Shown one piece after another: positions 11,404 to 20,549 of a stretch of DNA of 64,000 nucleotides; within the stretch, counting starts at the first letter, position 1, and each line of letters starts with the position of its first letter. The notes beneath the pieces were generated by a model, which saw only the letters and a program-made list of their open reading frames with translations, was not told the origin of the DNA and did no database searches. This DNA is from Moorella thermoacetica. Lineage in GTDB: Bacteria; Bacillota; DSM-521; Neomoorellales; Neomoorellaceae. Both the position numbers and the translations under genes were made by a program. Location: NCBI RefSeq assembly GCF_001267405.1, contig NZ_CP012369.1:2398402-2462401 (forward strand), read 5' to 3'.

Positions 11404-11811
11404 TTACCGGGGCAGATGGACGATTTCGATCCCTGCTTCCAGGAGCCAGTCGTGGTTGACATGATAGGGCCGGGCATAGACGAGTCTTTTGATGCCGGAC
11501 TGGACGATGACCAGGGCACACCTCTCGCAGGGGTAGTCGGTGACATACATGGTCGCCCCCTGCCGTTCCTCCGGCGAGCACTCCAGGAGGGCGTTGATCT
11601 CGGCGTGGATGGTACGCAGGCAGTGCTCGCCCTCCATGAGGCAGCCGACCTCCAGGCAGTGGGGCAGGCCGTGGGGGGCGCCATTATAGCCGGTGCCTTT
11701 GATGCGCTTGTCTTTTACCACCACGGCACCTACAGCCAGCCGGTTGCAGGTACTCCGGCTGGCTACCTGGAAGGCAATGTCCAGAAAGTATTCGTCCCAC
11801 TCTTTACGCAT
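11404..11811 (-). CDS. comEB: dCMP deaminase (ComEB family)
   Basis: Zinc enzyme that deaminates dCMP to dUMP, feeding thymidylate synthesis. The 135 residues include the catalytic HAEINALL motif (His-Ala-Glu near residue 69) and the zinc pair in DYPCERC (near residue 95). An additional C-rich segment (LEVGCLMEGEHCLRTIHAE) is typical of the family. The family also includes competence protein ComEB, hence the symbol; enzymatic dCMP deamination is the safer functional call. It lies between glyA and the MazG-like gene. Confidence 0.93.
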   Translation of the reverse strand: MRKEWDEYFLDIAFQVASRSTCNRLAVGAVVVKDKRIKGTGYNGAPHGLPHCLEVGCLMEGEHCLRTIHAEINALLECSPEERQGATMYVTDYPCERCALVIVQSGIKRLVYARPYHVNHDWLLEAGIEIVHLPR

Positions 11812-11967
11812 AAACTAATCCCTCGCGTACAGGCTTCCGATCCCACGGCGCCCGGAGTAGACCCGATACATGATTGAGACCGGCCCCGGTCGGTGAGACC
11901 TGTCCCGTTTGCGCGTTTCCTGATTTAATTTAGCATAAATTATCGTTTCCGGCCAGTGTTTTTTATT

Positions 11968-12006
11968 GAAAAGCCCTCCCGCAATTGTCCTTCCGGGAGG
12001 GCTTTT
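11968..12006 (-). terminator. Rho-independent terminator after glyA
   Basis: The 10-bp stem AGCCCTCCCG (11972-11981) pairs with 11994-12003. On the minus strand it is followed by UUUUCAAUAAAA. The plus strand also has five T after the stem, so it could work in both directions. It begins within a few nt of the glyA stop codon. Confidence 0.85.
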
Positions 12007-12009
12007 TGT

Positions 12010-13260
12010 TTAGTCGAGCTCCTGGTAGAGGGGGAAGGCCCGGCAGAGTTCGGCGACGATACCCCTGGCTTCCTCCAGTTTCTTCTCATCCGGACCGTAG
12101 GAGAGGGCCAGGTCGATGGCCCGGGCCACCTGGACCATGGCGTCGGCGTCCATGCCCCGGGAGGTCAGAGCGGCCGTTCCCAGGCGGATGCCGCTGGTTA
12201 CGCTGGGCTTCTGCGGGTCGAAGGGGATGGTGTTCTTGTTGACGGTAATCTGGACCGAGGCCAGGATATCTTCGGCCTCCCGGCCGGTTATATTCTTATT
12301 GCGTAGGTCGACGAGCATTAGGTGGTTGTCGGTACCGCCGGAAACCAGGTTAAATCCGTAGCCCATGAGGGCGTCGGCCAGGGTACGGGCATTGGTAACT
12401 ATTTGCTCCTGGTAACGTTTGAACTCCGGCAGCATGGCCTCCTTTAAGGCCACAGCCTTGGCGGCGATGACGTGCATCAGGGGACCGCCCTGGACACCGG
12501 GGAAGACGGCCTTATCGATATCCCGGGCGTATTCCCTGGTGGTCAGGATAATCCCACCCCGCGGACCGCGCATGGTCTTATGGGTGGTGGTGGTCACGAA
12601 GTGGGCGTAGGGTACCGGGTTGGGATGGATACCGGCGGCCACCAGTCCGGCGATATGGGCCATATCCACCATCAGCAGGGCGCCGACCTCGTCGGCAATC
12701 TCGCGGAAACGGGCAAAGTCGATTACCCGCGGGTAGGCGCTGGCCCCGGCGACGATCAGTCTGGGCCGCTCCTCACGGGCGATGCGGGCTACGGCGTCAT
12801 AGTCAATACGGCCGGTTTTGGCATCGACGCCGTAGAAACAGAAGTTATAGTATTTGCCGGAAAGGCTTACCGGGCTACCGTGGGTCAAATGGCCGCCGTG
12901 GGCCAGGTTCATGCCCAGGGCCTTATCGCCCGGGTTCAGAACGGCCAGGTAGACGGCGGTGTTGGCCTGGCTGCCGGAATGGGGCTGGACATTGGCGTGC
13001 TCGGCCCCGAAGAGGGCTTTGGCCCTTTCCCGGGCCAAGTTTTCGACTACGTCGGCCCATTCACAACCGCCATAATAGCGTTTGCCGGGATACCCTTCGG
13101 CGTATTTATTGGTCAGGACGCAGCTATAGGCCTCCATGACGGCCTGGCTGACGAAGTTCTCTGAGGCGATTAGTTCCAGGTGGGTCCGCTGGCGTTGAAG
13201 CTCGCCCCTGACGGCGGCTACTATTTCGGGATCAACCTTGGCTACTGTTTCCAGGTTCAT
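12010..13260 (-). CDS. glyA: Serine hydroxymethyltransferase
   Basis: PLP enzyme that converts serine and tetrahydrofolate to glycine and methylene-THF, a link to the C1 pool that is central in acetogens. The 416 residues are standard length. The PLP lysine lies in [15 protein letters not shown] near residue 225. [13 protein letters not shown] (near residue 96) and the segment from [13 protein letters not shown] are conserved active-site parts. ATG. It follows ywlG by 23 nt and probably shares the rpiB promoter. Confidence 0.98.
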   Translation of the reverse strand: MNLETVAKVDPEIVAAVRGELQRQRTHLELIASENFVSQAVMEAYSCVLTNKYAEGYPGKRYYGGCEWADVVENLARERAKALFGAEHANVQPHSGSQANTAVYLAVLNPGDKALGMNLAHGGHLTHGSPVSLSGKYYNFCFYGVDAKTGRIDYDAVARIAREERPRLIVAGASAYPRVIDFARFREIADEVGALLMVDMAHIAGLVAAGIHPNPVPYAHFVTTTTHKTMRGPRGGIILTTREYARDIDKAVFPGVQGGPLMHVIAAKAVALKEAMLPEFKRYQEQIVTNARTLADALMGYGFNLVSGGTDNHLMLVDLRNKNITGREAEDILASVQITVNKNTIPFDPQKPSVTSGIRLGTAALTSRGMDADAMVQVARAIDLALSYGPDEKKLEEARGIVAELCRAFPLYQELD

Positions 13261-13283
13261 TTGGTAAAGGCCTCCTTCGAAAA

Positions 13284-13835
13284 TTACTTATATACTGCCC
13301 GCTGGCCGCCGATTAAGGGGGGCCGCGTCCGGGCTGCAGTTACCGGCGCTGCGCCGATGGTCTTGATGGCCAGGCGGACGGGCACGGCCACCGGCCGCAG
13401 GTGCATGCCAATAAGGGTGGAACCGATATCCAGGCCGGCATGGGCCTGGGCCAGGAGGGAGGCCACTACTACCGGCCGGTGCAGGGAGGCATAGGCGGCC
13501 GTAGCCAGGGATCCTCCGGCCTTTGGAGCCGGTACGACCGTAACTACGGGCAGGTTATAAAGGCTGGCGGCACCGGCCTCGATGACCAGGGCCCGATTCA
13601 GGTGCTCGCAACACTGGGCGGCCAGATAGACCTGGGCCCGGTTGGTTGCTGCCAGGAGGCCTGCTACTACAGCCTGTCCTATTTCCAGGGAGGAGGCGGT
13701 GCCGATGGACCGGCCCGTTATCTCGCTGGTGCTGCAGCCCACTACCAGGATCTGCCCCGGTTGCAGGCCGGCTACATTAAGCAATTCTTCCGCCGCAGCT
13801 TGAACGGTTGCCGTCACATCCTGCCATTCAGCCAT
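13284..13835 (-). CDS. ywlG: TIGR01440/DUF436 family protein (YwlG-like)
   Basis: A 183-residue conserved cytoplasmic protein of unknown function. The N-terminal part resembles a thiolase-like fold ([19 protein letters not shown] near residues 27-45) and a central [13 protein letters not shown] carries two adjacent Cys and a His. The ATG at 13835 is chosen because GGGGGGAAAAATT precedes it; the upstream in-frame extension overlaps rpiB and is not family-like. The order rpiB-ywlG-glyA is the same as in B. subtilis. Confidence 0.88.
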   Translation of the reverse strand: MAEWQDVTATVQAAAEELLNVAGLQPGQILVVGCSTSEITGRSIGTASSLEIGQAVVAGLLAATNRAQVYLAAQCCEHLNRALVIEAGAASLYNLPVVTVVPAPKAGGSLATAAYASLHRPVVVASLLAQAHAGLDIGSTLIGMHLRPVAVPVRLAIKTIGAAPVTAARTRPPLIGGQRAVYK

Positions 13836-13851
13836 AATTTTTCCCCCCTGT

Positions 13852-14349
13852 CTACTTCCCGTCATGGCAACAGGGTACAACAACCCGGTCTTCCCGGCCC
13901 CGGTACTGGTCTTCAATGGCGCTGATCTTCTGAACCCGGCGGGCATGACGGCCGCCGCTGAATTCGGCCTTTAACCAGGTATCAACAATCTCCAGGGCCA
14001 AACCGGGACCGATAACCCGTTCCCCCAGGGTCAGGATGTTGGCGTCATTATGCTCCCGCGCCGCCCGGGCAGAAAAGGTATCATGGCACAGGGCGGCCCG
14101 GATACCCGGTACCTTATTGGCGGCGATACAGACGCCGATGCCCGTGCCGCAGCACAAGATGCCGCGATCATACTCGCCGCTGGCGACGGCAGCCGCTACT
14201 TTATGGGCATAATCTGGATAATCGACGGATTCGGCATTGTAGGTGCCGAAGTCGTGATTGGCAATCCCCTGCCGGTTCAGGTAGTCTTTAATCGCCATCT
14301 TCAGGTGAAAACCGCCATGATCGCTACCCAGAGCTACGCGCAATTTCAC
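13852..14349 (-). CDS. rpiB: Ribose-5-phosphate isomerase B
   Basis: Interconverts ribose 5-phosphate and ribulose 5-phosphate in the pentose phosphate pathway. The 165 residues contain the family start VALGSDHGGFHLK, the catalytic Cys in GILCCGTGIGVCIAANK (near residue 66) and LCHDTFSARAAREHNDAN. A GTG start at 14349 is chosen, preceded by GGGGGAGAGA; an upstream ATG gives an unlikely extension. The C-terminus is some 15 residues longer than usual, ending in Cys-Cys-His. It heads an rpiB-ywlG-glyA unit with a strong promoter. Confidence 0.95.
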   Translation of the reverse strand: MKLRVALGSDHGGFHLKMAIKDYLNRQGIANHDFGTYNAESVDYPDYAHKVAAAVASGEYDRGILCCGTGIGVCIAANKVPGIRAALCHDTFSARAAREHNDANILTLGERVIGPGLALEIVDTWLKAEFSGGRHARRVQKISAIEDQYRGREDRVVVPCCHDGK

Positions 14350-14395
14350 TTCATCTCTCCCCCATAATATTAAACCATACTTAAATGTTCGCCAC

Positions 14396-14424
14396 AATTA
14401 ACCGGAATCCTGCTCTGCTGTCAA
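14396..14424 (-). promoter_or_regulatory. Sigma-A promoter for rpiB-ywlG-glyA
   Basis: The minus strand has a perfect TTGACA (14419-14424), 17-bp spacer and TTAATT (14396-14401). It begins directly after the stop codon of the upstream phosphatase gene. A transcript would start about 40 nt before the rpiB GTG. Confidence 0.7.
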
Positions 14425-14426
14425 AC

Positions 14427-15113
14427 TTATTTTTTCTCTTGTGAAAATTTCCTCAGCGCCTGTCTAATAAGCCGCTCCAGTTCCCTGGCTGTTGCCCGGT
14501 AAACCTCCAGGGGCTGGCCGAAGGGATCGGCTATATCCCGGCTGGCTCCTGCCTGGATGCGAGCCAATTCCTCCAGCAGGGGTTTTAGGCTGGCCGTCAG
14601 CTCTGCCTCCAGCTGCTGCCACCTGGTTTTCTTCTCCTGGCTCAAAGCTCCGTCGCCGGCTTCCCGGTATAGCTCCTCCAGTTCCTGGCGGTGAGCAGCG
14701 GCAAACTCCTGTTCCCTGGCAGCTATCTCCCCCGCCAGTTTCAGGCGCCGCCGCGCCATGGCCGGGTCTTCAGGACCCTGCACGTATTCCTTGAGGGTAT
14801 AAGTTTTACCCCTGGCCTCAGGGTAGTCCCGGAGTATCCTTTCCCTGTGCTCCGCTGTCATGGTCAGGATAAGATCGGCGTCCCTGACTGTGGCCGCCGT
14901 CAACTGCCGGGCGCGATGGCTGCTAAGGTCCAGGCCCATCTCAGCCAGGGCCTGGACGGCTTCCGGTGTGGCCGGGTCTCCTTCCCTGGCTGCCAGGCCA
15001 GCTGAACTGATGGTTACGTCCAGGCCGCGCTCCTTAGCCAGTTTTGCGGCTATGGCTGCCGCCATACTGCTCCGGCAGGTATTTCCAGTGCAGACAAAAA
15101 GAATCCCAGGCAT
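14427..15113 (-). CDS. ywlE: Low-molecular-weight phosphatase, YwlE (protein arginine phosphatase)-like, with a helical insert
   Basis: The N-terminal LFVCTGNTCRSSMAAAIA is the LMW phosphatase P-loop. Cys8 is the nucleophile and Thr12 corresponds to the Thr that gives YwlE its phospho-arginine specificity. The catalytic Asp is in DIADPFGQPLEVYR near residue 197. Family members have about 150 residues; this one has 228 because an Arg/Glu/Leu-rich, probably coiled-coil segment of about 85 residues (about 108-192) separates the two halves. It lies between mntP and rpiB, as in B. subtilis. Arginine phosphatase activity is inferred; the insert may change partners or oligomeric state. Confidence 0.88.
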   Translation of the reverse strand: MPGILFVCTGNTCRSSMAAAIAAKLAKERGLDVTISSAGLAAREGDPATPEAVQALAEMGLDLSSHRARQLTAATVRDADLILTMTAEHRERILRDYPEARGKTYTLKEYVQGPEDPAMARRRLKLAGEIAAREQEFAAAHRQELEELYREAGDGALSQEKKTRWQQLEAELTASLKPLLEELARIQAGASRDIADPFGQPLEVYRATARELERLIRQALRKFSQEKK

Positions 15114-15117
15114 CAGG

Positions 15118-15701
15118 TTAGACCCCCACTAGCATCTTCAGGCCAATGGCCACCAGGATCAGGCCACCGGCAAGCTCGGCCCGGTTTCCGAAGAAGGAAC
15201 CCAGGCGCCGGCCTGCCAGAAGCCCCAAGGCCGTCATGGTAGCGGCAATAAAGCCCATGGTCAGAACCGTCAGGGGGACGTTAACGCTAATGGCCCCCAG
15301 GCCAAAGCCAACGCTTAAGGCATCCAGGCTGACGCTGCCGGCCATGAAGAGGATGGCCATGACCCCGCCGAGGACGCCCCCCCGACCCGGAATGACCCGG
15401 AGCACCTGCCCCACCATGCTTCCGCCCTGCCGCCGGTTGTTATAGGCCTCCCAGAGCATCAGGGTACCCATGGTTGCCAGGACCAGGGCACCGATGATGG
15501 CTGCCACCTTACCCAGGAGCCGGCCCAGGAGCAACCCCAGGTACAGGCCCGCCAGGGGCATGAAGATGTGAAAAAGGCCGACGGTACCGGCAAAAAGCCA
15601 AGCCTGCCGGCCCCGGAACCCCCCAGGGCCAGGCCGGTAGCCAGGGAAAAGGCATCCGTCCCCAGGGCGACGGCTACCAGGATAAGACCCAACGGCTCCA
15701 T
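15118..15701 (-). pseudogene. mntP: Manganese efflux pump MntP, interrupted by a single-base frameshift
   Basis: Two overlapping frames together encode one MntP (DUF204) protein of about 194 residues. The first (from the ATG at 15701) gives the N-terminal helix with DAFSLATGLALGG. The rest, from AWLFAGTVGLFHIFMPLAG to the end at 15118, is in another frame and includes the second Asp motif SVSLDALSVGFGLG. The frames join at a run of six G (minus strand, 15619-15624); seven G would restore one reading frame. This may be a real mutation, a slippage site or a sequencing error. An intact product would export Mn2+ through six membrane helices. It lies between sua5 and ywlE, the same place as B. subtilis mntP (ywlD). 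Confidence 0.85.
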
Positions 15702-15717
15702 ATAAGTATTTTCCTCC

Positions 15718-16788
15718 TTACGCCCGGATAATGCGGTTGGCCGCCGATTTACGCAACCGGTTCATGATGGCCAGGCCGATGCCTTCCTCCTTAACGGTTT
15801 CCGCCAGGATGATGTCGGCATGGTGACGGTCACAGTTTCTTAAAGCGCCAAAAAGGTTGGCGGCGATGGTTTCCGGCTGGCGGCGACTGCCCAGGACCTC
15901 CAGGTAATCGGGCCGGGGTTCGTCCTGGTAGAATGGCGCTGTCTCGCTGGTCGCCAGGACGGCCACCCGCCGGCCGCGGCGCTGCCAGGCCGCCACCAGA
16001 GCCCGTACCCTGGCCACCACCCGCTCCAGATCGCCGGTAACCAGGAAGACCTCCCCCGCCGGGGCGTAGTGCTTGTATTTCATCCCCGGTGCTTTAGGGT
16101 GTTCCACCTGCTGGCCTTTGACGGCCGGGTCAATGGCTACTTTCCCCAGCACCGCCTGCAGTTCTTCATAGGTGATGCCACCCGGCCGCAGGATAGTTGG
16201 CACCGGGGAGGTCAGATCGAGGACGGTGGATTCTACCCCCACGGTGGACGGACCGCCGTCTATTACAGCGTCTATTTTACCCCGCAAATCGCGCAGGACG
16301 TGCTGGCCGGTGGTGGGGCTGGGGCGTCCCGAGGTATTGGCGCTGGGAGCGGCGATGGGGAGGCGGGTCGCCCGGATGAGGGCCTGGGCCACCGGGTGGG
16401 AAGGCATGCGGAGGCCTACAGTATCCAGGCCGGCGGTAACCTCGTCAGGGATCAGGTCGCTGCGCGGCATGATCAGGGTGAGGGGACCGGGCCAGAAGCG
16501 CTGCATGAGGAGGGTAGCCCGGGGCGGCAGGTAGGCCACCAGGTCCTGGACATCCTGGAAACTGGCTATATGAACGATCAGGGGGTTGTCAGCCGGGCGC
16601 CCCTTGGCCCGGAAGATGCGGCGCACCGCCCGCCCGTCCAGGGCGTTGGCTCCCAGGCCGTAGACGGTCTCCGTGGGGAAGGCCACCACCCCGCCCCGGG
16701 CCAGGATTTTGGCTGCCAGGCGGATCTTGTGCAGTTCCGGTACCAGGGGATTGATTTTTAAGTATTTGGTCCGCATACCTACAGACAC
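15718..16788 (-). CDS. sua5: L-threonylcarbamoyladenylate synthase (Sua5/YwlC)
   Basis: Makes threonylcarbamoyl-AMP from Thr, bicarbonate and ATP for the t6A37 tRNA modification. The YrdC domain (about residues 18-205) shows GGVVAFPTETVYGLGANA, the KGRPADNPLIVHI motif and APSANTSGRPSPT. The C-terminal Sua5 domain starts around MKYKHYAPAGEVFLV, so this is the long Sua5 form, not the short TsaC. GTG at 16788 is chosen because GAGGTG lies 6 nt upstream; an ATG four codons later is the alternative. It overlaps no other gene and follows prmC by 31 nt. Confidence 0.95.
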   Translation of the reverse strand: MSVGMRTKYLKINPLVPELHKIRLAAKILARGGVVAFPTETVYGLGANALDGRAVRRIFRAKGRPADNPLIVHIASFQDVQDLVAYLPPRATLLMQRFWPGPLTLIMPRSDLIPDEVTAGLDTVGLRMPSHPVAQALIRATRLPIAAPSANTSGRPSPTTGQHVLRDLRGKIDAVIDGGPSTVGVESTVLDLTSPVPTILRPGGITYEELQAVLGKVAIDPAVKGQQVEHPKAPGMKYKHYAPAGEVFLVTGDLERVVARVRALVAAWQRRGRRVAVLATSETAPFYQDEPRPDYLEVLGSRRQPETIAANLFGALRNCDRHHADIILAETVKEEGIGLAIMNRLRKSAANRIIRA

Positions 16789-16819
16789 CCATTTCACCTC
16801 TATGTTTCCCGCTCTGACT

Positions 16820-17671
16820 TTATTCTTCCCGGCGATAAGCCAGGAAACAACGATCGCGGCCGGCATAATCTGGTAAAACCTGTTCGTTGCGATAGGCTCC
16901 CACGGCCCGGGCCAGGTCCTTTACGGCCTGTCCCTGGTCGGAGCCGATTTCCAGGGCCAGGAGACCGCCGGGCCGCAAAAGTCCTGCCGCCCCCGGCAGG
17001 AGGAACCGGTAGGCATCCAGGCCGTCGGGCCCGCCGTCCAGGGCCAGGCGCGGTTCAGAGCGGACATCCGCGGGCAGCCCTGGCAGGGCGGCAGTGGGTA
17101 TGTAGGGGGGGTTGGCCACAAGGGCGTCGAGCTTTAAACCCCGCAGGGGCGCCAAAAAATCACCCTGGAGAAGGGTTACCCTGGCCGCCAGCCCCAGTTT
17201 CCTGGCGTTTTCCTGGGCCACCGTCAGGGCCGCCGGGCTGATGTCCGTGGCGTAAACCCGGGCCCGGGGCAGGTAATGGGCCAGGCTCAGGGCAATGGCC
17301 CCGCTGCCCGTACCGCAGTCGGCGATGGTATAGCTCTCGCAGGGGTCCAGACGCTCAAGGACAGCCTCCACCACCACTTCGGTATCCTGGCGGGGGATTA
17401 AAACCGCCGGAGTGACTTTAAAGTCCAGGGACATAAATTCCTGGTGTCCGGTGAGGTACTGGAGGGGGTAACCGGCTGCCCGGCGGTCAATTGCCTGCCA
17501 GAACCGTCCTGCGGCTGCCGGTGCCAGTTCCTCCTCCAGGCGGGCCAGGAGGCGGGGCCGGGTTAAACTACAGGCCCACCCGAGAAGGACTTCCGCCTCC
17601 AGCCGCGGGCGTTCAACCCCCCCGGCCGCCAGGCGCCGGACGGCCTCCCCCAGGGCTTGCCGCAGGGTCAT
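16820..17671 (-). CDS. prmC: Release factor glutamine N5-methyltransferase
   Basis: Methylates the Gln of the GGQ motif of release factors using SAM. The 283 residues have an N-terminal helical substrate-binding domain (1-80) and a Rossmann methyltransferase domain with IADCGTGSGAIALSLA (near residue 118) and the catalytic NPPY motif in LVANPPYIPTAALPG (near residue 188). It starts one nt after the prfA stop, so it is co-translated with its substrate gene. Confidence 0.96.
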   Translation of the reverse strand: MTLRQALGEAVRRLAAGGVERPRLEAEVLLGWACSLTRPRLLARLEEELAPAAAGRFWQAIDRRAAGYPLQYLTGHQEFMSLDFKVTPAVLIPRQDTEVVVEAVLERLDPCESYTIADCGTGSGAIALSLAHYLPRARVYATDISPAALTVAQENARKLGLAARVTLLQGDFLAPLRGLKLDALVANPPYIPTAALPGLPADVRSEPRLALDGGPDGLDAYRFLLPGAAGLLRPGGLLALEIGSDQGQAVKDLARAVGAYRNEQVLPDYAGRDRCFLAYRREE

Positions 17672-17672
17672 C

Positions 17673-18743
17673 TCAGGCCTCCATGTTTTTCAGGCGTTCT
17701 GCCTGGTCGGTGGTGACCAGGGCGTCGATAATCTCGTCCAGTTCTCCTGCCAGGACCTGGTCCAGGTGGTGGAGGGTCAGGCCGATACGGTGGTCCGTCA
17801 CCCGGTTCTGGGGGAAGTTATAGGTGCGTATCCGCTCGCTGCGGTCGCCGCTGCCTACCTGGGAGCGCCGCTCTTCAGCCAGCTCCCCTTCCCGCTCAGC
17901 CCGGGCCATATCCAGGAGCCGGGCGCGCAACACCCTCATGGCCTTTTCTTTATTCTTTAACTGAGACTTCTCGTCCTGGCAGGAGACCACCAGGCCCGTC
18001 GGCAGGTGGGTAATGCGGACGGCGGAGTAGGTGGTGTTGACCGACTGGCCGCCGGGACCGCTGGAACAGAAGATGTCCACCCGCAGGTCTTCGGGCTTGA
18101 TCTCCACGTCTACCTCTTCCGCCTCGGGCAACACGGCCACGGTAGCCGTTGACGTGTGAATGCGCCCGCCGGATTCCGTGGTCGGGATGCGCTGCACCCG
18201 GTGTACCCCGCTCTCAAACTTCAGGCGGCTGTAAACCCCCTGCCCCTCGACCTGGAAGATGATCTCCTTGAAACCGCCCAGTTCGGTGGGGTGGGAGCTG
18301 ATAATCTCCGTCCGCCAGCGTTTCTTTTCGGCATAGCGCTGGTACATGCGGAAGAGATCGCCGGCAAAGAGGGCCGCCTCTTCGCCCCCGGCACCGGCGC
18401 GGATCTCCATGATGATGTCCTTTTCATCATTGGGGTCTTTGGGCAGGAGGAGGATCTTCAACTCCTGTTCCAGGCGTTCCTGCTCCCCGGTCAGGCGTTC
18501 AATCTCGGCCTTGAGGAGTTCCTGGAATTCCCGGTCTTTTTCTTCCTCCAGCATGGCTTTATCTTCTGCCAGCTCATTGCTGACCTGGCGGTACCGGCGG
18601 AAGGTGGTGACTATATCTTCCAGGGCTGCGTGGGCCCGGGCGTGTTTCTGTAATTGCTCGGGGTCGGCTATTACTTCCGGGTCACCCATCAGCCGGCCCA
18701 GTTCTTCGTATCTGGCTTCGATCTGTTCCAGTTTTTCCAGCAT
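17673..18743 (-). CDS. prfA: Peptide chain release factor 1
   Basis: Recognises UAA and UAG and triggers peptide release. The 356 residues include the GGQ catalytic motif in [18 protein letters not shown] near residue 228 and the anticodon-mimicking PxT-type region before it ([18 protein letters not shown]). The N-terminal coiled-coil domain is rich in Glu. Start ATG. prfA-prmC-sua5 is a conserved Firmicute cluster. Confidence 0.98.
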   Translation of the reverse strand: MLEKLEQIEARYEELGRLMGDPEVIADPEQLQKHARAHAALEDIVTTFRRYRQVSNELAEDKAMLEEEKDREFQELLKAEIERLTGEQERLEQELKILLLPKDPNDEKDIIMEIRAGAGGEEAALFAGDLFRMYQRYAEKKRWRTEIISSHPTELGGFKEIIFQVEGQGVYSRLKFESGVHRVQRIPTTESGGRIHTSTATVAVLPEAEEVDVEIKPEDLRVDIFCSSGPGGQSVNTTYSAVRITHLPTGLVVSCQDEKSQLKNKEKAMRVLRARLLDMARAEREGELAEERRSQVGSGDRSERIRTYNFPQNRVTDHRIGLTLHHLDQVLAGELDEIIDALVTTDQAERLKNMEA

Positions 18744-18866
18744 CGGACATCACCTCGATTCTAATGCGAAAAAAGTTGCCTGCCACATGATAACTTCCGG
18801 CACTGCCGGTGAATTTGCCCCTGAGCCCCTCAGGAGTTACGCTCCGGACACTGCTCAGATAGTTAC

Positions 18867-19856
18867 TCAGCGGCTCCCAGTATCCCCGGCCCCGGGGTCA
18901 TTTTTTTCGCCGTCGTCCCGGGCGGCGGCCAGGGCGGCCAGGGCTACCTCCAGCATACCGTCGTCGGGCTCCCTGGTGGTTAACTTCTGTAACCACAGGC
19001 CCGGGGCCGCAATAACCCGCACCCAGAAGACATCCAGATGGCGGCCGGTAAACTTGAGGAGTTCATAGGCCAGGCCGGCCACCACCGGCAAGAGCACCAG
19101 CCTGGAGGCCAGCCGCCAGGCGACACCGCCCCTGCCCACCAGGGAAAAGAAAACGATGGTCAAAACCAGAACCAGTAACAGGAAGCTGGTACCGCAGCGG
19201 GGGTGCAAGGTCGGGTAAGGGCGTACTGTTTCTACCCGCAACTCTTCCCCCGCTTCCAGAGCGTTAATAACTTTGTGTTCGGCCCCGTGATACTGGAAAA
19301 CCCGCTGGATATCCTTTACCCGGCCGATGGCAGCGACGTAGCCTAAAAAAAGGAGCATCCGCAAAAACCCCTCGACCACGTTCTGCCAGAAGATGGATAA
19401 ATGATTGCGAAGTACCAGGGCTGCCCCCGCCGGGAGGAGAACAAAGAAACCGACAGCCACCGCCAGGGCGAAGGCTACGGTCAGGACCAGGTCCCTGGTG
19501 CTCAACTCCTCCTCTTCTTCCTCCATGGCCTGGTTGGCCGAAAAGGTCAGGTAACGGATACCGAGGATTAAGGATTCAAATAAGGCCACTACCCCCCTTA
19601 GGAGGGGGAGTTTCAAAAAGGGATAACGGGCGGTAACGGAAGCGTTGGGTTCGGATTCTACCAGGACTTCGCCGCTGGGCCGACGGATGGCCACGGCAGT
19701 TTTCCGTGGTCCCCGCATCATGACGCCCTCTATAACCGCCTGGCCGCCGTACTGGGCTTCCCGTCCCCCGCCCCATAGGAAAAAGCAGAGCCCGCGGCTC
19801 CGCTTTTTTGCCCTAGCGTCCATACTTTTGCCGGAATCGCTCAATGCGACCGCCAC
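18867..19856 (-). CDS. DUF1385 family integral membrane protein (YqhQ-like)
   Basis: A 329-residue membrane protein of unknown function. The family start is [17 protein letters not shown] (near residue 35), and [20 protein letters not shown] (near residue 195) and [14 protein letters not shown] are the diagnostic conserved segments with His and Cys that could bind metal. Four or five membrane helices follow residue 80. The start is uncertain. The GTG at 19856 has GAGGG 9 nt upstream but overlaps rpmE by 44 nt, while the ATG at 19823 lacks a ribosome binding site. A hairpin with U tracts lies within the first codons. Confidence 0.85.
   Translation of the reverse strand: MAVALSDSGKSMDARAKKRSRGLCFFLWGGGREAQYGGQAVIEGVMMRGPRKTAVAIRRPSGEVLVESEPNASVTARYPFLKLPLLRGVVALFESLILGIRYLTFSANQAMEEEEEELSTRDLVLTVAFALAVAVGFFVLLPAGAALVLRNHLSIFWQNVVEGFLRMLLFLGYVAAIGRVKDIQRVFQYHGAEHKVINALEAGEELRVETVRPYPTLHPRCGTSFLLLVLVLTIVFFSLVGRGGVAWRLASRLVLLPVVAGLAYELLKFTGRHLDVFWVRVIAAPGLWLQKLTTREPDDGMLEVALAALAAARDDGEKNDPGAGDTGSR
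19780..19808 (-). terminator. Terminator-like hairpin after rpmE, inside the start of the DUF1385 gene
   Basis: Arms 19785-19792 and 19796-19803 form an 8-bp stem with one mismatch, followed by UUUUU on the minus strand and by six T on the plus strand. It begins a few nt after the rpmE stop codon but lies within codons of the downstream membrane protein gene. Confidence 0.6.
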
Positions 19857-20013
19857 GCTCGACTACCCTCTGCCGGCTGCCGGTGTAAAAGGGGTGGCAC
19901 TGGGAACATATCTCCACCCGGATATCCTTTTTAGTCGAACGGGTTTCAATTACGTTGCCACAGGCGCAAATAATCCTGGCCGGGCCATAATCAGGATGGA
20001 TATTGGGTTTCAC
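19813..20013 (-). CDS. rpmE: Ribosomal protein L31, zinc-binding form
   Basis: A large-subunit bridge protein of 66 residues. [12 protein letters not shown] and [13 protein letters not shown] provide a CxC and a CxxC pair, the four-Cys zinc site of the C+ form; zinc-independent L31B lacks these. GTG start with GGAGGTGA upstream. It has its own promoter. In B. subtilis rpmE follows rho; here a LysM/M23 gene and a DUF2889 gene separate the two. Confidence 0.97.
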   Translation of the reverse strand: MKPNIHPDYGPARIICACGNVIETRSTKKDIRVEICSQCHPFYTGSRQRVVERGGRIERFRQKYGR

Positions 20014-20049
20014 GGCCCTTCACCTCCGCGAGAAAATCAAACTCATAAT

Positions 20050-20078
20050 AGTATAACATGAAAGCAAGGACGGTGCAA
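20050..20078 (-). promoter_or_regulatory. Sigma-A promoter for rpmE
   Basis: TTGCAC (20073-20078), a 17-bp spacer and TATACT (20050-20055) with a TGT extended -10 on the minus strand. The transcript would begin about 30 nt before the rpmE GTG, leaving little room for a structured L31 leader. Confidence 0.75.
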
Positions 20079-20087
20079 AGAAAAACA

Positions 20088-20549
20088 TTACTCCTCCAGC
20101 AAGAATCTGGCTTTGACTTCGGGATGGCTGTAGATATAGCACTCGCCCGCCAGGGCCCGGCGCAAGAAGGGGAGCCGTTCCTCCTGCGGCAATCTCTCCC
20201 ATTCGTACCGGTAAAAGCCCTGCATGGCAACTCGCAGGGCTTCCATGGTCAATTCATAGAGATGGGTACAACCATCTTTTCCCCCTACTTCCCTGGCTAC
20301 AGTCCGCCATACCCCGGGGGCGATGGTCACCCCTACCAGGTTATCCAGGCGGGCCATTGTGTCGCGACAGCGGTCATAGGGGAAACAGATAAACTCCGCC
20401 CTGGCTCCAGTGATGGTGCGGTCGCTGGGCCGTACCTCCAGGGTCAGGGCGATTTCGTGAAAGGAGTCGTTGAGTTTTACTGCTACCCGGATGGCATCCG
20501 GTCCCGCCTCGACAACGCGGGCCCGGATTTCCCGTTGAAACAGGTCCAT
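20088..20549 (-). CDS. DUF2889 domain protein
   Basis: A 153-residue cytoplasmic protein of unknown function. The C-terminal half has GCTHLYELTMEALRVAMQGF, the DUF2889 hallmark Cys-His-Leu-x-Glu motif; the N-terminal half is beta-rich. The ATG is preceded by GGAGAAGG. In the 168 bp upstream (to the lytM terminator) the minus strand contains several GC-rich inverted repeats that I could not assign to a known RNA. Nothing in the sequence shows its substrate or partner. Confidence 0.75.
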   Translation of the reverse strand: MDLFQREIRARVVEAGPDAIRVAVKLNDSFHEIALTLEVRPSDRTITGARAEFICFPYDRCRDTMARLDNLVGVTIAPGVWRTVAREVGGKDGCTHLYELTMEALRVAMQGFYRYEWERLPQEERLPFLRRALAGECYIYSHPEVKARFLLEE

